From contig DAHVAF010000296.1 in assembly GCA_027314765.1 (NCBI GenBank), forward strand, positions 1 to 32,830: a stretch of 32,830 nt of DNA. Direction: 5' to 3'. Every line of letters starts with the position of its first letter. The stretch's first letter is position 1. The DNA is from Clostridia bacterium. GTDB lineage: Bacteria > Bacillota > Sulfobacillia > RBS10-35 > JAJYVM01. The position numbers were made by a program, and so were the translations under genes. A model generated the notes under the pieces. That model was not told where the DNA came from. It worked only from the letters and a program-made list of their open reading frames with translations, and did no database searches. This document shows, piece after piece, positions 24,402 through 32,801 of the stretch.

Positions 24402-24808
24402 ATGAAAGTCGCGATGAGCGCTCGCGCGCACCTCCGCGTCTGCCCCGAGCCGAAGGATGCGGTCCGGCGTTGCTTCGAGGAGATTCTGGGCTGCGCTGGC
24501 ATGGAGCTGCCCACGGTGGGCCATCCGGGGGCGGTGCTGGCGTTCAGCTTTCCGGGTGGCGGTCCGTCAACTGCGAGTTCCGAGTGGACCCGCTTGGCGA
24601 AGAGAGCGTGCGCCGGGGCGCGTGGCTGGAGATTGCCTGCGACGAACCGGCCGCGCTCCAGACCGGGATCGTGGCGGCCGGCCCACCGACCCTGCGTCAT
24701 CCGGCCACGACCACGTTCCACTTCGCCGTGCCCGGAGGAAAGGTCTTCGGCATCCCCGATCCCACGGCGGGCGAGTTGAGGCAGCGTGCCGGGGCGCCCC
24801 CCGCCTGA
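24402..24808 (+). pseudogene. Second VOC-like gene with a frameshift near 24555-24565
   Basis: The first part, from ATG 24402, reads MKVAMSARAHLRVCPEPKDA and continues to AVLAFSFPGG in one frame. The expected continuation, SVNCEFRVDPLGEESVRRGA and later TTTFHFAVPGGKVFGIPDP to the TGA at 24806, lies in the frame one base back. Joining them around GGTGGCGGTCCGTCAA (24554-24569) gives a plausible 130-residue VOC-like protein, so a one-base deletion or a sequence error is the simplest reading. The upstream VOC gene stops 17 bp earlier, so the pair would have been an operon. A programmed -1 shift is possible but the site has no classic slippery heptamer. Confidence 0.65.
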
Positions 24809-24823
24809 TGGGTCAGAGCCAAC

Positions 24824-24852
24824 CCGCGATGGTGGCGCCGCCACCATCGCGG
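24824..24852 (+). terminator. 13-bp-stem hairpin after the VOC genes
   Basis: Perfect stem CCGCGATGGTGGC / GCCACCATCGCGG with a 3-base loop (GCC), starting 15 bases after the stop of the frameshifted VOC gene. No U-tract follows. Best read as a transcript-end hairpin. Confidence 0.65.
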
Positions 24853-25253
24853 CGGAGGCGCTCCGGTGCCAAACCGAGCTCCGGTTCACCCGGCCTTGGT
24901 GCCCGGCGCGTCCGAACCTTTCGACCCGGTGGGTTGCGCGGCGCGAGCCGTGCGCGCGCCCGATCCGCACCGACCTTACCGCGGCTGGCCGGGCTGCGGA
25001 CGGAGTCAGCCTCGACGTTCAGCGTCGCGGCCGTTCACGCGGGCCGCCGCTCGGCTCGGCACAGCCGGCCTTGCGCCGAGGCCCGCGCCGGCGCCCCCGC
25101 GCCCTCCCGTGCCGGGTTGCCCGGCGCCAAGGACACCCACAACGCGGCGGGCCCGACGGCCAGTCCGCGCCGCACCGCCATCAGAACCTGGCAGCCGTGG
25201 TGGCAGGTCGGCGCCCAAGCGACCGCGTACCCTGCAGCACGGAGGTAGGTCGG
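24853..25253. other. 400-bp stretch without a supportable gene
   Basis: Frames are open on both strands but have Arg/Pro/Ala/Gly compositions of non-coding high-GC DNA and no motif. At its end is a near-perfect ribosome binding site GGAGGT (25241-25246) for the next gene; its promoter should lie here but I could not identify it. Confidence 0.5.
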
Positions 25254-26669
25254 ATGATCTTTCGGCAGCTCATGTTCCCCGCGACGGGCTGCGCATCGTA
25301 CCTGATCGGCTGCCCGGCCAGCGGTGAGGCTGCAGTCGTCGACCCCCTGGCGTCCCTCGGCGCGGACCAGTACCTGCTGGAGGCCGCGGACCAGGGCCTC
25401 GCGATCCGCCATGTGATCGAGACACACAGCCACGCCGACCACCTCTCGGCCGGCCGCGAGCTGGCGGCGATGGCCGGCGCGCCCTATTGCCTGAGCCGGC
25501 ACGCGACCGCCGCGGGCTTTCCGTTCCACGCCCTGGGCGACGGGGATGTGCTCCGCGTCGGCAGGATCGACCTGACGGTGCTGGAGACCCCCGGGCACAC
25601 GCCCGACAGCATCTCCCTGGCTGTCACCGACCGCGCGCGCGGCGAAGACCCCTGGTTTGTCCTGACGGGCGACGCCCTGTTCGTCGGGGATGTCGGCCGC
25701 CCCGACCTGCTGGTCGGCGACGCCGCCCTCGATGTCCACGACGAGTCCGAGCGGGCGCGGGAGCTCTTCCGCTCCATTCACGAGAAGATCCTGAAGTTTC
25801 CGGGCCACGTCGAGATCTACCCCGCCCACTTCGGCGGCTCGGCGTGCGGCGGCGTCAACATGAGCGGCAAGGCCTCCAGCACGATCGCCTTCGAGCGGCG
25901 CTTCAACCTCGCCCTCGCCCATCCGGACGCGGAGACCTTCGCGGCCTTCGTCCGCCAGACGCTCCGCCCGCTGCCGGACGACTACGCCACCATCAAGCGG
26001 CGCAACCTCGGGCTCCTGCCCGGTGGTCCGCAATCGGCCGACAAGGCGGCAGCCGCGCTGACCTCGGCGGACCTGCAGGCGGCCATCGAGGCCGGGGCCG
26101 TCCCGGTCGATCTGCGCCCGGCGGCGGTCGCCGCGCCCTGCCATCTCCCCGGCGCGATCATGCTGAGCTTTTCGCGGGAGGCGCTGGTGCGGCGGGCCCG
26201 TGCGCTGGTGCCGCCGGACCGGCCGTTGGTCCTGGTGGCCGAGCCGGCGGCCCTGGGCGCGGCCGCGGGTGCCATGCTGCGGAGCGCCGGTTTCGAGGTG
26301 GCTGGCCACCTGCGCGACGGCATGGACGCATGGCGCGCAGCGGGCCTGCCGGTCGCGAGCCTGCCCACGGTTACCGTCGAGGAGCTGTATGCGCGCATGG
26401 ACGCGGGCCTGCGCCTGCTCGATGTCCGCGAGCCGCACGAGCACGCCGGGGGCCACATGCCCGGCGCCCTAAACCGCCCGCACGCAGCCGTCCGGCGCTG
26501 GGCGGACGATCTCGACCGCGACGCCCACTGGTACGTGGCCTGCAACACCCAGAACCGCTCCGGCGCCGCGGCCAGCGTGATGCGCCGCATGGGCTTCCCG
26601 CACGTCACCCTCGTGCTGGGCGGCTGGGTCGCCTGGTCCGCGGCCGGCCTGCCGACGGAAGTCGGCTGA
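25254..26669 (+). CDS. MBL-fold persulfide dioxygenase-like / rhodanese fusion protein
   Basis: A 471-residue fusion. The N-terminal metallo-beta-lactamase domain (1-260) has the ETHE1-like persulfide dioxygenase pattern: THSHADHLS (His58, His60, Asp62, His63), TPGHT (His115), TGDALFVGDVGRPD (Asp140) and YPAHFGGSACG (His192). Two rhodanese-like domains follow. The first (about 268-368) has no cysteine where the active loop should be and is probably structural. The second (about 373-468) has LLDVREPHEHAGGHMPGA and an active loop CNTQNRS with Cys430. The protein likely handles sulfane sulfur: oxidising glutathione-type or other low-molecular persulfide to sulfite and transferring sulfur. ATG 25254 has GGAGGT seven bases upstream. 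Confidence 0.9.
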   Translation: MIFRQLMFPATGCASYLIGCPASGEAAVVDPLASLGADQYLLEAADQGLAIRHVIETHSHADHLSAGRELAAMAGAPYCLSRHATAAGFPFHALGDGDVLRVGRIDLTVLETPGHTPDSISLAVTDRARGEDPWFVLTGDALFVGDVGRPDLLVGDAALDVHDESERARELFRSIHEKILKFPGHVEIYPAHFGGSACGGVNMSGKASSTIAFERRFNLALAHPDAETFAAFVRQTLRPLPDDYATIKRRNLGLLPGGPQSADKAAAALTSADLQAAIEAGAVPVDLRPAAVAAPCHLPGAIMLSFSREALVRRARALVPPDRPLVLVAEPAALGAAAGAMLRSAGFEVAGHLRDGMDAWRAAGLPVASLPTVTVEELYARMDAGLRLLDVREPHEHAGGHMPGALNRPHAAVRRWADDLDRDAHWYVACNTQNRSGAAASVMRRMGFPHVTLVLGGWVAWSAAGLPTEVG

Positions 26670-26775
26670 GGCTGCGCCGGCCGCCGGTCGCCCGACGGCG
26701 GGGTTCGCCGACCCGCCGCCAGCGCGGCTTCAGGCCGTGGGCAGAGGGCCCCGGCCCGCGCCAACGCTGAGGATC

Positions 26776-26793
26776 GCTCGCGCAGGCGCGAGC
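26776..26793. terminator. Hairpin between convergent MBL/rhodanese and GGT genes
   Basis: Stem GCTCGCG / CGCGAGC with loop CAGG, in the 204-bp gap between the convergent genes. Another weaker inverted repeat (CCGCCG and CGGCGG, about 26680-26701) lies closer to the MBL gene. No U-tract. The rest of the gap shows nothing recognisable. Confidence 0.5.
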
Positions 26794-26873
26794 GCCCGCC
26801 GCCGCCGCCAGAAAGCGAGAGGGCTGGCCCGCATGGTTCCGGCACCTGCCCCCCAGGCGCGCGAACGCGAGGT

Positions 26874-28436
26874 CTACGCCTCGCCCTCCTCCTCCGCCAT
26901 CGCGCAGGCGTTCCAGTGGTAGGGGTCGGCGCCGCCCTCCCGTGTCCCGTCCGGCGCAATCCGCACCACGCACGGGCTGGCGAAGAGCTTCGGCGCGTAG
27001 CTCTCCTGCGCCAACCGCGTCCGGATGCCGGCCGCCTCCAGCGCCGCCCGCACGTCCTCGCCGAGCCGATCGTCCACGATGGCCGGCACCCCGCTGAAGT
27101 CGGCCCGCGGCGCCGCCACCGCCCCCTGGGCGCCCATCCGCTGGTCGACCATGCGGCACAGAATGTTGGCGTTGGTGCACATGATCCGCCGCCCGCCCGA
27201 CGACCCGATGGCCGCCACCCCAAGCTCCGGCCCCGCCGCCACGACGGGCGCCATGTTGGACAACGGCCGCTTGCCGCCGCCCACGGAATTCGGCTTGCCC
27301 GGCTCCGGGTCGAACCAGTTCATCCCGTTGTTGAGCAGCACCCCGCACCCCGGCGCCAGCACCCGCGACCCGAAGCCCGCCAGCAGCGTCTGCGTCAGCG
27401 CCACCGCGTTGCCCTCGGCGTCCACGGTGCTGAGCGTCGTCGTCGACGCGCCCGGGCCCTCCCGGTCCCCGTACTCGGTGAAGCGCGTGCGGAAGGCCGG
27501 CCCCGCCGCCCGCCCGAAGGCGACCCACAGCGCCGGGTCCACGGCCGACATCCGGCCCGCGTCCACGGCCTCCGCCAGCCCCGCCAGGATGGCCGCCAGC
27601 GTCGGCCCGCCCGTCAGCGCCGGGCTCATCGCCACCGTCGCGCCGCGGTAGGTCGTCGCCGGCGCCGGCGCGATCAGCCGCGCCCGGTAGGCCGCCATGT
27701 CCTCCCGCGTGAGGATGCCGCCGCCGCCCCGCACCGTCGCCACGATGTCGGCCGCCGCCTCGCCCTCGTAGAAGGCCCGCGGCCCGCCCTCCGCGTAGGC
27801 CGCCAGCGTCTCGCCGAGGTGCGGATTGCGGATCCGCGGCGTCTCCAGCCCGAGCCCCGGCCCCAGGGGGAAGCCGCCGCCGCCGAAGATGGCCGCCGTG
27901 GCCGGGTACCGGCTGATGTTGCGCCAGTCGCGGGCGATGATCGACCCCGAGTACCAGTCGACGGGGAAGCACTCGCGCGCCAGGGCGATGGCCGGCTGCG
28001 CCAGCTCGCGCAGCGGCAGCCGCCCAAAGCGCTCGGCCGCCAGCGCCAGCCCGGCCGGCGTGCCCGGCACCGCCACCGAGAGCGGCCCCTGGGCGTTCAC
28101 GTCCCCCTTGACCGACGGCCAGGGGAAGAACGCGTCCGCCGACGGCGCCCCTTCGAGCGGGAACATGTCCGGCCGCGCGGCCATCGGCGCCCGCACGCCG
28201 TATTCGACCACGTGGGTGCTCCCGCTCGCCTCGCGCAGCACGAGATACCCGCAGCCGCCGAGCCCGTTCATCCAGGGCTCGACCACCCCCACCGCCAGCG
28301 CCGTGGCCACCGCCGCGTCGACCGCGTTGCCGCCGCGCCGCAGCATCTGCACCCCCGCCGCCGCCGCGAGCGGGTGCTTGGCGGCGACCATGCCCTTTCG
28401 GCCGTACACGGGCTCCTTGGTGACGATCGTCCGCAT
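26874..28436 (-). CDS. Gamma-glutamyltransferase family protein
   Basis: A 520-residue N-terminal-nucleophile hydrolase of the gamma-glutamyltransferase/peptidase family, which moves or hydrolyses gamma-glutamyl groups such as those of glutathione. N-terminal AAKHPLAAAAGVQMLRRGGN and PWMNGLGGCGYL fit well. The maturation site reads STTTLSTVDAEGNAV, with Thr332 as the expected nucleophile and a Thr in place of the usual His of TTH-S. Later PLSNMAPVV and GSSGGRRIMCTNANI match the family. No signal peptide is seen, unlike many periplasmic or secreted forms. ATG 28436 is chosen by homology (MRTIVTKEPVYGRKGMVAAK); it has no good ribosome binding site, and an AGGAGGTGG lies about 40 bases upstream, so the start may be different. 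Confidence 0.88.
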   Translation of the reverse strand: MRTIVTKEPVYGRKGMVAAKHPLAAAAGVQMLRRGGNAVDAAVATALAVGVVEPWMNGLGGCGYLVLREASGSTHVVEYGVRAPMAARPDMFPLEGAPSADAFFPWPSVKGDVNAQGPLSVAVPGTPAGLALAAERFGRLPLRELAQPAIALARECFPVDWYSGSIIARDWRNISRYPATAAIFGGGGFPLGPGLGLETPRIRNPHLGETLAAYAEGGPRAFYEGEAAADIVATVRGGGGILTREDMAAYRARLIAPAPATTYRGATVAMSPALTGGPTLAAILAGLAEAVDAGRMSAVDPALWVAFGRAAGPAFRTRFTEYGDREGPGASTTTLSTVDAEGNAVALTQTLLAGFGSRVLAPGCGVLLNNGMNWFDPEPGKPNSVGGGKRPLSNMAPVVAAGPELGVAAIGSSGGRRIMCTNANILCRMVDQRMGAQGAVAAPRADFSGVPAIVDDRLGEDVRAALEAAGIRTRLAQESYAPKLFASPCVVRIAPDGTREGGADPYHWNACAMAEEEGEA

Positions 28437-28569
28437 CGTTCGTGAGGGCGGCCGCCTGCGCGTCCGCCCCTCCACCTCCTCAACCGGCGGTTCTCCGGGG
28501 TGGGGTTCGCCATGGCCCAGGAACCCGCCTCCCGCATGCGGCATCATGGTCCGGGGGGACTCTGCGCGG

Positions 28570-29685
28570 ATGCGGCGCTTGGTGGCGGCCCTGGTGGTTG
28601 CGCTCCTGCTGGCCGGCTGCGGCAGCGGCACGCTGCCCGGCCCGCACGTGGCCTATGTCGCCGGAGGACGTGTCCACGTCCTCGGCAGCACGGTGGCACC
28701 GGTCGCGGGCAGCGACCCGGCGTGGTCGCAGGACGGCCGTTGGCTGGCCTTCCTCGATCCAGGCGGGACACTGGAGGTCGAGGGGTTCGACGGCGCGAGC
28801 CCGCAGGCGGTGCAGGGCCTCGGCGGGTCCGTCCCCGCGGGCGGCTTCGCCTGGTCACCGACCGCCGACATGCTGGCGGTCGCGCCGGAGACGACAGGCC
28901 TCTACCTGGTGTCCGGCGGCGCCCGGCCCCTGGCGGCCGCTGGCCAACGGGTGTGGTCGCTGGCCTGGTCCCCCGACGGGAGCTCCGTCGCCTATGTGGT
29001 CACCCAGCCCTATACCGACGTCCTGAAGCGCAGCGACGCGCTGTTCACCGTGCCGATCGCCGGTGGCACGCCGAAGCGGCAGTTCGTCGCCAACCAGGCC
29101 GGGATCGAGCTGGCGGGCTGGAACCTGCTCTGGCTGGATCCGCTCCATTCGGCCTCCATCGCCGCGGACGGCCTCGCCCTGGTGCAGCTGCCGACCGGAC
29201 ACACGCTGGCCACCACCCTGGTCCGCCGCGACTGGCTCTCGGTCTCCGGGCAGCATCTGCTGCTCGTGGCCGGCGAGGGGCGCGAGCTGTCCCAGAACAA
29301 GGCCCTGGCGATCTGCGACCTCACGTCGGCGGCCTGCCGCACGCTGCCGCAGCCGGCCGGGAGCGTGTCGCTGCATCCCGTCCGGTCGCCGGACGGAAAG
29401 CAGATGGCCTTCGTGCGCGCAGCCGTGGACACTGGCCCCGTCAGCAGCGCGGCCGCCGCGCAGGCGTGGGATGCGACGCGCACCCTCTGGCTGGCGTCGG
29501 GCGACGGCAGCGACCCCCACCAGGTCACGGCGGCGGGCACGGGGGTCAGCGGGCCGCAGTGGTCGCCGGACGGCAAGCGGGTCTACTACCTGCGGGGCGG
29601 GGCGCTCTGGGCATACACCCTGGCGTCGGGGAAGGTCAGCCAGGTGGCCGCGGGCGGCGTCAGCTCGTTCGCGCTGGGGCGCTGA
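28570..29685 (+). CDS. Beta-propeller (PD40-like) lipoprotein
   Basis: A 371-residue lipoprotein. The N-terminus MRRLVAALVVALLLAGCGSG is a clear lipoprotein signal with lipobox LAGC and Cys17 as the lipid-modified residue. The mature part has WD40/PD40-like strands: PAWSQDGRWLAFL, FAWSPTADMLAV, LAWSPDGSSVAYVV, VRSPDGKQMAFV and PQWSPDGKRVYYL. It lies on the outer face of the cell membrane and may bind ligands or partners; there is no enzymatic motif. ATG 28570 is preceded by GGGGGGA about ten bases upstream; an in-frame ATG at 28546 is an alternative. Divergent from the GGT gene. Its 3' end overlaps the convergent MFS gene by 26 bp. Confidence 0.83.
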   Translation: MRRLVAALVVALLLAGCGSGTLPGPHVAYVAGGRVHVLGSTVAPVAGSDPAWSQDGRWLAFLDPGGTLEVEGFDGASPQAVQGLGGSVPAGGFAWSPTADMLAVAPETTGLYLVSGGARPLAAAGQRVWSLAWSPDGSSVAYVVTQPYTDVLKRSDALFTVPIAGGTPKRQFVANQAGIELAGWNLLWLDPLHSASIAADGLALVQLPTGHTLATTLVRRDWLSVSGQHLLLVAGEGRELSQNKALAICDLTSAACRTLPQPAGSVSLHPVRSPDGKQMAFVRAAVDTGPVSSAAAAQAWDATRTLWLASGDGSDPHQVTAAGTGVSGPQWSPDGKRVYYLRGGALWAYTLASGKVSQVAAGGVSSFALGR

Positions 29686-30880
29686 CCCCACGGGCTGTCG
29701 CCACCAGCCCGTATACGCCCGTGGCGGCGACGACGGCGGCAGCCAGGGCGATGCCGGTCCGGGGGCCGAGGGCCCCCAGCAGAGGCACGCCCGCCACCGT
29801 GCCGGCCACGGCGCCGGCGCTGCTGAGGGTCCTGCGCACGCTGAAGGCCTTGCCCAGCAGGCCCGGCGGCACCTCCAGCTGCACCAGGGTCAGCAGGGGG
29901 ATGTCGCCCATCGGGCCGCCCACGGCCGCCAGGGCGGAGCCGGCCATCGCCAGGGCCAGGCCGGGGGCGGCCGCCATCAGCAGAAAGCCGGCGCCGATGA
30001 CGACCTTGCCGAGGAAGAACGCCTCGGCGCGGCGGCGGATGGGCAGGACGGCCACCACCACGTTGGCGGCGACATTGGCGACCCCGTACGCGGCCACGAT
30101 CAGACCGTAATCGGCCACGCTCCCGCGCAGGACCTGCTGGGTCAGCAGCGGCACGCCCAGGGTGAAAGCCATGCTGAAGCCGAAGTTGGAGACGGCAAGC
30201 GAGGCGAAGGCGGTCATGATCGCCGGGCGGGCGGCCACAGCCCGCAGTCCGTCGCCGATCTCGGCGGAGAGGTGGCGCGCGGGGCCGGGTGTGGGGCGCC
30301 ACGCGTAGCGGCTGCCCAGCATCAGCACGGTGAGGGCCGAGACGGCGAAGGTCGCCGAATCGAGGGTGAAGAAGCCGGGCAGCGGCATCAGGGCCACAAG
30401 CACCCCGGCCAGCCCGGGCCCGATGGCGCGGGCGAGGCGCCGCGTCATGTCCATCAGCGCGTTGGTGGCCTGCAGCTGATCGGGCTCCGGCGCCAGCGCG
30501 GGGAGGCTGGCCTGCAGGGCCGGCTGGAAGAGGGCGCCCAGCGTGCCGAGGACCAGGCCGACGGCCACGAGGGCGGGCAGGCCAAGGGCGCCGCGGGCCG
30601 CCAGGAAGGGCAGGGCCAGGACGGCGGCCCCCCGGACCAGATCCGCGCCGATCATGGCCCGGCGGCGGTCCCAGCGGTCGGCGAAGGCGCCGGCGAGCAG
30701 GCCGACGGCGAGGCCCGCGGCGAGGTCGGCGCCCGCCACCACGCCGGCGAGGCTGCCCGATAGACGCACGGCGATCCAGAGGGCGGCGATCGTGTACAGG
30801 TAATCGCCCGCCGATGAGCAGACCTGGCCCAGCCAGAGCATGGCGATGGCGGGCCGGCGCAGGACGGCGACAAGGCTCAT
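29660..30880 (-). CDS. Major facilitator superfamily transporter (MFS)
   Basis: A 406-residue protein with about 12 membrane helices. It starts LRRPAIAMLWLGQVCSSAGDYLY, and its loop between helices 2 and 3 is FADRWDRRRAM, the MFS motif A variant of the drug exporter / MFS_3-like group. The central loop follows about helix 6. Substrate unknown; efflux of a toxic compound is the family default. The start is uncertain: ATG 30880 (used here) gives the usual family N-terminus, while ATG 30898 and GTG 30907 add 6 or 9 residues and would overlap the divergent DinB-like start. The 3' end overlaps the convergent lipoprotein gene by 26 bp, leaving no room for a terminator. Confidence 0.88.
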   Translation of the reverse strand: MSLVAVLRRPAIAMLWLGQVCSSAGDYLYTIAALWIAVRLSGSLAGVVAGADLAAGLAVGLLAGAFADRWDRRRAMIGADLVRGAAVLALPFLAARGALGLPALVAVGLVLGTLGALFQPALQASLPALAPEPDQLQATNALMDMTRRLARAIGPGLAGVLVALMPLPGFFTLDSATFAVSALTVLMLGSRYAWRPTPGPARHLSAEIGDGLRAVAARPAIMTAFASLAVSNFGFSMAFTLGVPLLTQQVLRGSVADYGLIVAAYGVANVAANVVVAVLPIRRRAEAFFLGKVVIGAGFLLMAAAPGLALAMAGSALAAVGGPMGDIPLLTLVQLEVPPGLLGKAFSVRRTLSSAGAVAGTVAGVPLLGALGPRTGIALAAAVVAATGVYGLVATARGVSAPARTS

Positions 30881-30896
30881 GGAGCGGAGGCTTTCC

Positions 30897-31340
30897 ATGG
30901 AGGACACGCGTGCCCTGCTTCGACACCTCCTGGCGACAATCGCCTACCGGACGCGGAAGTGCCTGGCGCCCGACTTGGGGGAGTTCGCCGCCGGCAGCGG
31001 CGCGCGGACGCCGGCGCAGATCGTGCGCCACATGGCGGGGCTCTGTGGTGGAGCGGGCGCCCTGCTGCTGGGCCGTCCGCGGGCCGAGCTGCCGCCGCTG
31101 CCCTGGGAGGGCGAGGTCGTGCGGCTGGAGGCGGCCCTCCGGGAGCTGGACGGGGCGATCGCGGTCGCCGCGGGCTGGGAGGCCGACCCGCTGCGCGTGG
31201 TGCAGGGGCCCTTCGCGGACATGCTGACCCACACCGGTCAGCTGGCCATGCTGCGCCGCCTGGCGGGGTGGCCGCTGCCGGCGGAGGACTTTTCGCGGGC
31301 GCCGATCCAGGCAGGCGACCTGGCGCTGAGGGTGGGTTGA
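30897..31340 (+). CDS. DinB/YfiT-like four-helix protein
   Basis: A 147-residue helical protein with the DinB pattern: a His in helix 2 (His45 in AQIVRHMAG) and the helix 3-4 motif HTGQLAMLRRLAG with His112, both likely metal ligands. DinB-superfamily proteins include thiol S-transferases (bacillithiol, mycothiol) and many unknowns; only the fold is supported here. ATG 30897 lies in CCATGG, with CGGAGG seven bases upstream. On the opposite strand the same CCATGG contains an ATG in frame with the MFS gene. Confidence 0.7.
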   Translation: MEDTRALLRHLLATIAYRTRKCLAPDLGEFAAGSGARTPAQIVRHMAGLCGGAGALLLGRPRAELPPLPWEGEVVRLEAALRELDGAIAVAAGWEADPLRVVQGPFADMLTHTGQLAMLRRLAGWPLPAEDFSRAPIQAGDLALRVG

Positions 31341-31344
31341 AGAG

Positions 31345-31367
31345 GGGGCGACGCGACGCGGCGCCCC
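31345..31367 (+). terminator. Weak hairpin between DinB-like gene and fumC
   Basis: GGGGCG (31345-31350) can pair with CGCCCC (31362-31367) across an 11-base loop just after the DinB-like stop. It lacks a U-tract. It may be a partial terminator or a leader structure for fumC. Confidence 0.35.
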
Positions 31368-31397
31368 TCACGATGTAAATTGGTGCGGGGTGATCGC

Positions 31398-32801
31398 TTG
31401 GCGGCGGTTCGTGTGGAATCCGACTCGCTCGGCAAAGTCGAGGTGGCCGCGGAGCGCCTGTGGGGCGCCCAGACGCAGCGCTCGCTCGTCAACTTCGAGA
31501 TCGGGGTGGAGCGCTTCCGCTGGGGGCGCCCCGTCGTCCATGCCCTCGGGGTGCTGAAAAAGGCGGCGGCGCTGGCCAACCTCGAGCTGGGCGAGCTGCC
31601 CCGCGAGAAGGCCGACCTGATCGTGCGGGCCGCCGATGAGGTCATCGCGGGGCGCTGGGATGCGGAGTTCCCCCTCGTCGTCTTCCAGACGGGGTCGGGG
31701 ACGCAGACCAACATGAACGCCAACGAGGTCATCGCCAACCGCGCCATCCAGATCGCGGGCGGCGAGCTCGGCAGCAAGAAGCCGGTCCACCCCAACGACG
31801 ACGTCAACCACAGCCAGTCGAGCAACGACACCTTTCCGACGGCCATGCACATCGCCACGGTCGAGGAGGTCGAAAACCGCCTGCTGCCGGCCGTGAGGTC
31901 GCTGCGCGACACGCTGGACGGCAAGGCGCGGGCGTACGCCGGTGTGATCATGGTGGGGCGGACGCACCTGCAGGACGCCACGCCAGTCACGCTGGGGCAG
32001 GTCATCTCCGGCTGGGTGGCGCAGATCGACGACGCGACTGCGGTCATCCGGCAGGCGGTGGGCGGGGTCTGCCAGCTGGCGCTCGGCGGGACGGCGGTGG
32101 GCACGGGGATCAACGCCCACCCGCGCTTCGGCGAGGTGGCGGCGGCCAGGATCGCGGAGATCACGGGCAAGCCCTTCGCCAGCGCGCCCAACAAGTTCGC
32201 GGCGCTCTCGGCGCACGAGGCGATGCTCAACGTCAGCGCCGGGCTGCGCACGCTGGCGGCGGCCCTGATGAAGATCGCCAACGACGTGCGCTGGTATGCG
32301 TCGGGGCCGCGGGCGGGGATCGGCGAGCTGCGCATCCCCGAAAACGAGCCGGGGTCTTCCATCATGCCCGGCAAGATCAACCCCACGCAGTGCGAGGCGC
32401 TGACCATGGTCTGCGTGCAGGTCTACGGCAACGACCAGGCCGTGGCGTTCGCCGACTCGCAGGGCAACTTCCAGCTGAACGTGTACAAGCCCGTCATCCT
32501 GCACAACGTCCTCGAGTCGGTGCAGTTGCTGGCGGACGGCTGCCGGTCGTTCGAGGTGCATTGCGCGGCAGGGATCGAGCCCGATCCGGCGCGGATCGAC
32601 GAGCACCTGAGCCACAACCTGATGCTCGTCACCGCGCTGAGCCCCCACATCGGGTACGAGAAGTGCGCGGAGATCGCGCTCACCGGCCACCGGCAGGGGC
32701 TCAGCCTGCGCGAGGCGGCCCTGCAGCTCGGCTTCGTGACGGGGGAGGAGTTCGACCGCTGGGTCCGGCCCGCCGACATGACGCATCCGCTCCAAGGGTG
32801 A
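31398..32801 (+). CDS. fumC: Class II fumarate hydratase
   Basis: Iron-independent, heat-stable type fumarase that interconverts fumarate and L-malate in the TCA cycle, a homotetramer in the cytoplasm. The signature [11 protein letters not shown] lies at 319-329, with the catalytic serine near 320-321. His190 in [10 protein letters not shown] is the partner His188 of Escherichia coli Fum[16 protein letters not shown] and [12 protein letters not shown], which build the active site, are intact. Starting at TTG 31398 gives 467 residues, exactly the usual size, with GGGGTGA about six bases upstream; upstream TTG 31380 or GTG 31383 are alternatives. The 29 bp after the gene show nothing. Confidence 0.96.
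   Translation: MAAVRVESDSLGKVEVAAERLWGAQTQRSLVNFEIGVERFRWGRPVVHALGVLKKAAALANLELGELPREKADLIVRAADEVIAGRWDAEFPLVVFQTGSGTQTNMNANEVIANRAIQIAGGELGSKKPVHPNDDVNHSQSSNDTFPTAMHIATVEEVENRLLPAVRSLRDTLDGKARAYAGVIMVGRTHLQDATPVTLGQVISGWVAQIDDATAVIRQAVGGVCQLALGGTAVGTGINAHPRFGEVAAARIAEITGKPFASAPNKFAALSAHEAMLNVSAGLRTLAAALMKIANDVRWYASGPRAGIGELRIPENEPGSSIMPGKINPTQCEALTMVCVQVYGNDQAVAFADSQGNFQLNVYKPVILHNVLESVQLLADGCRSFEVHCAAGIEPDPARIDEHLSHNLMLVTALSPHIGYEKCAEIALTGHRQGLSLREAALQLGFVTGEEFDRWVRPADMTHPLQG

Noticed and set aside
24890-24990. Possible tRNA (GGTTC-like T-loop text)
   Set aside because: No acceptor, D or anticodon stem could be built around it.
24853-25253. Degenerate PD40 propeller remnant (TWQPWW and TAYPAARR in one frame)
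   Set aside because: The resemblance to QPAWSPDG is too weak and the frame around it does not look like protein.
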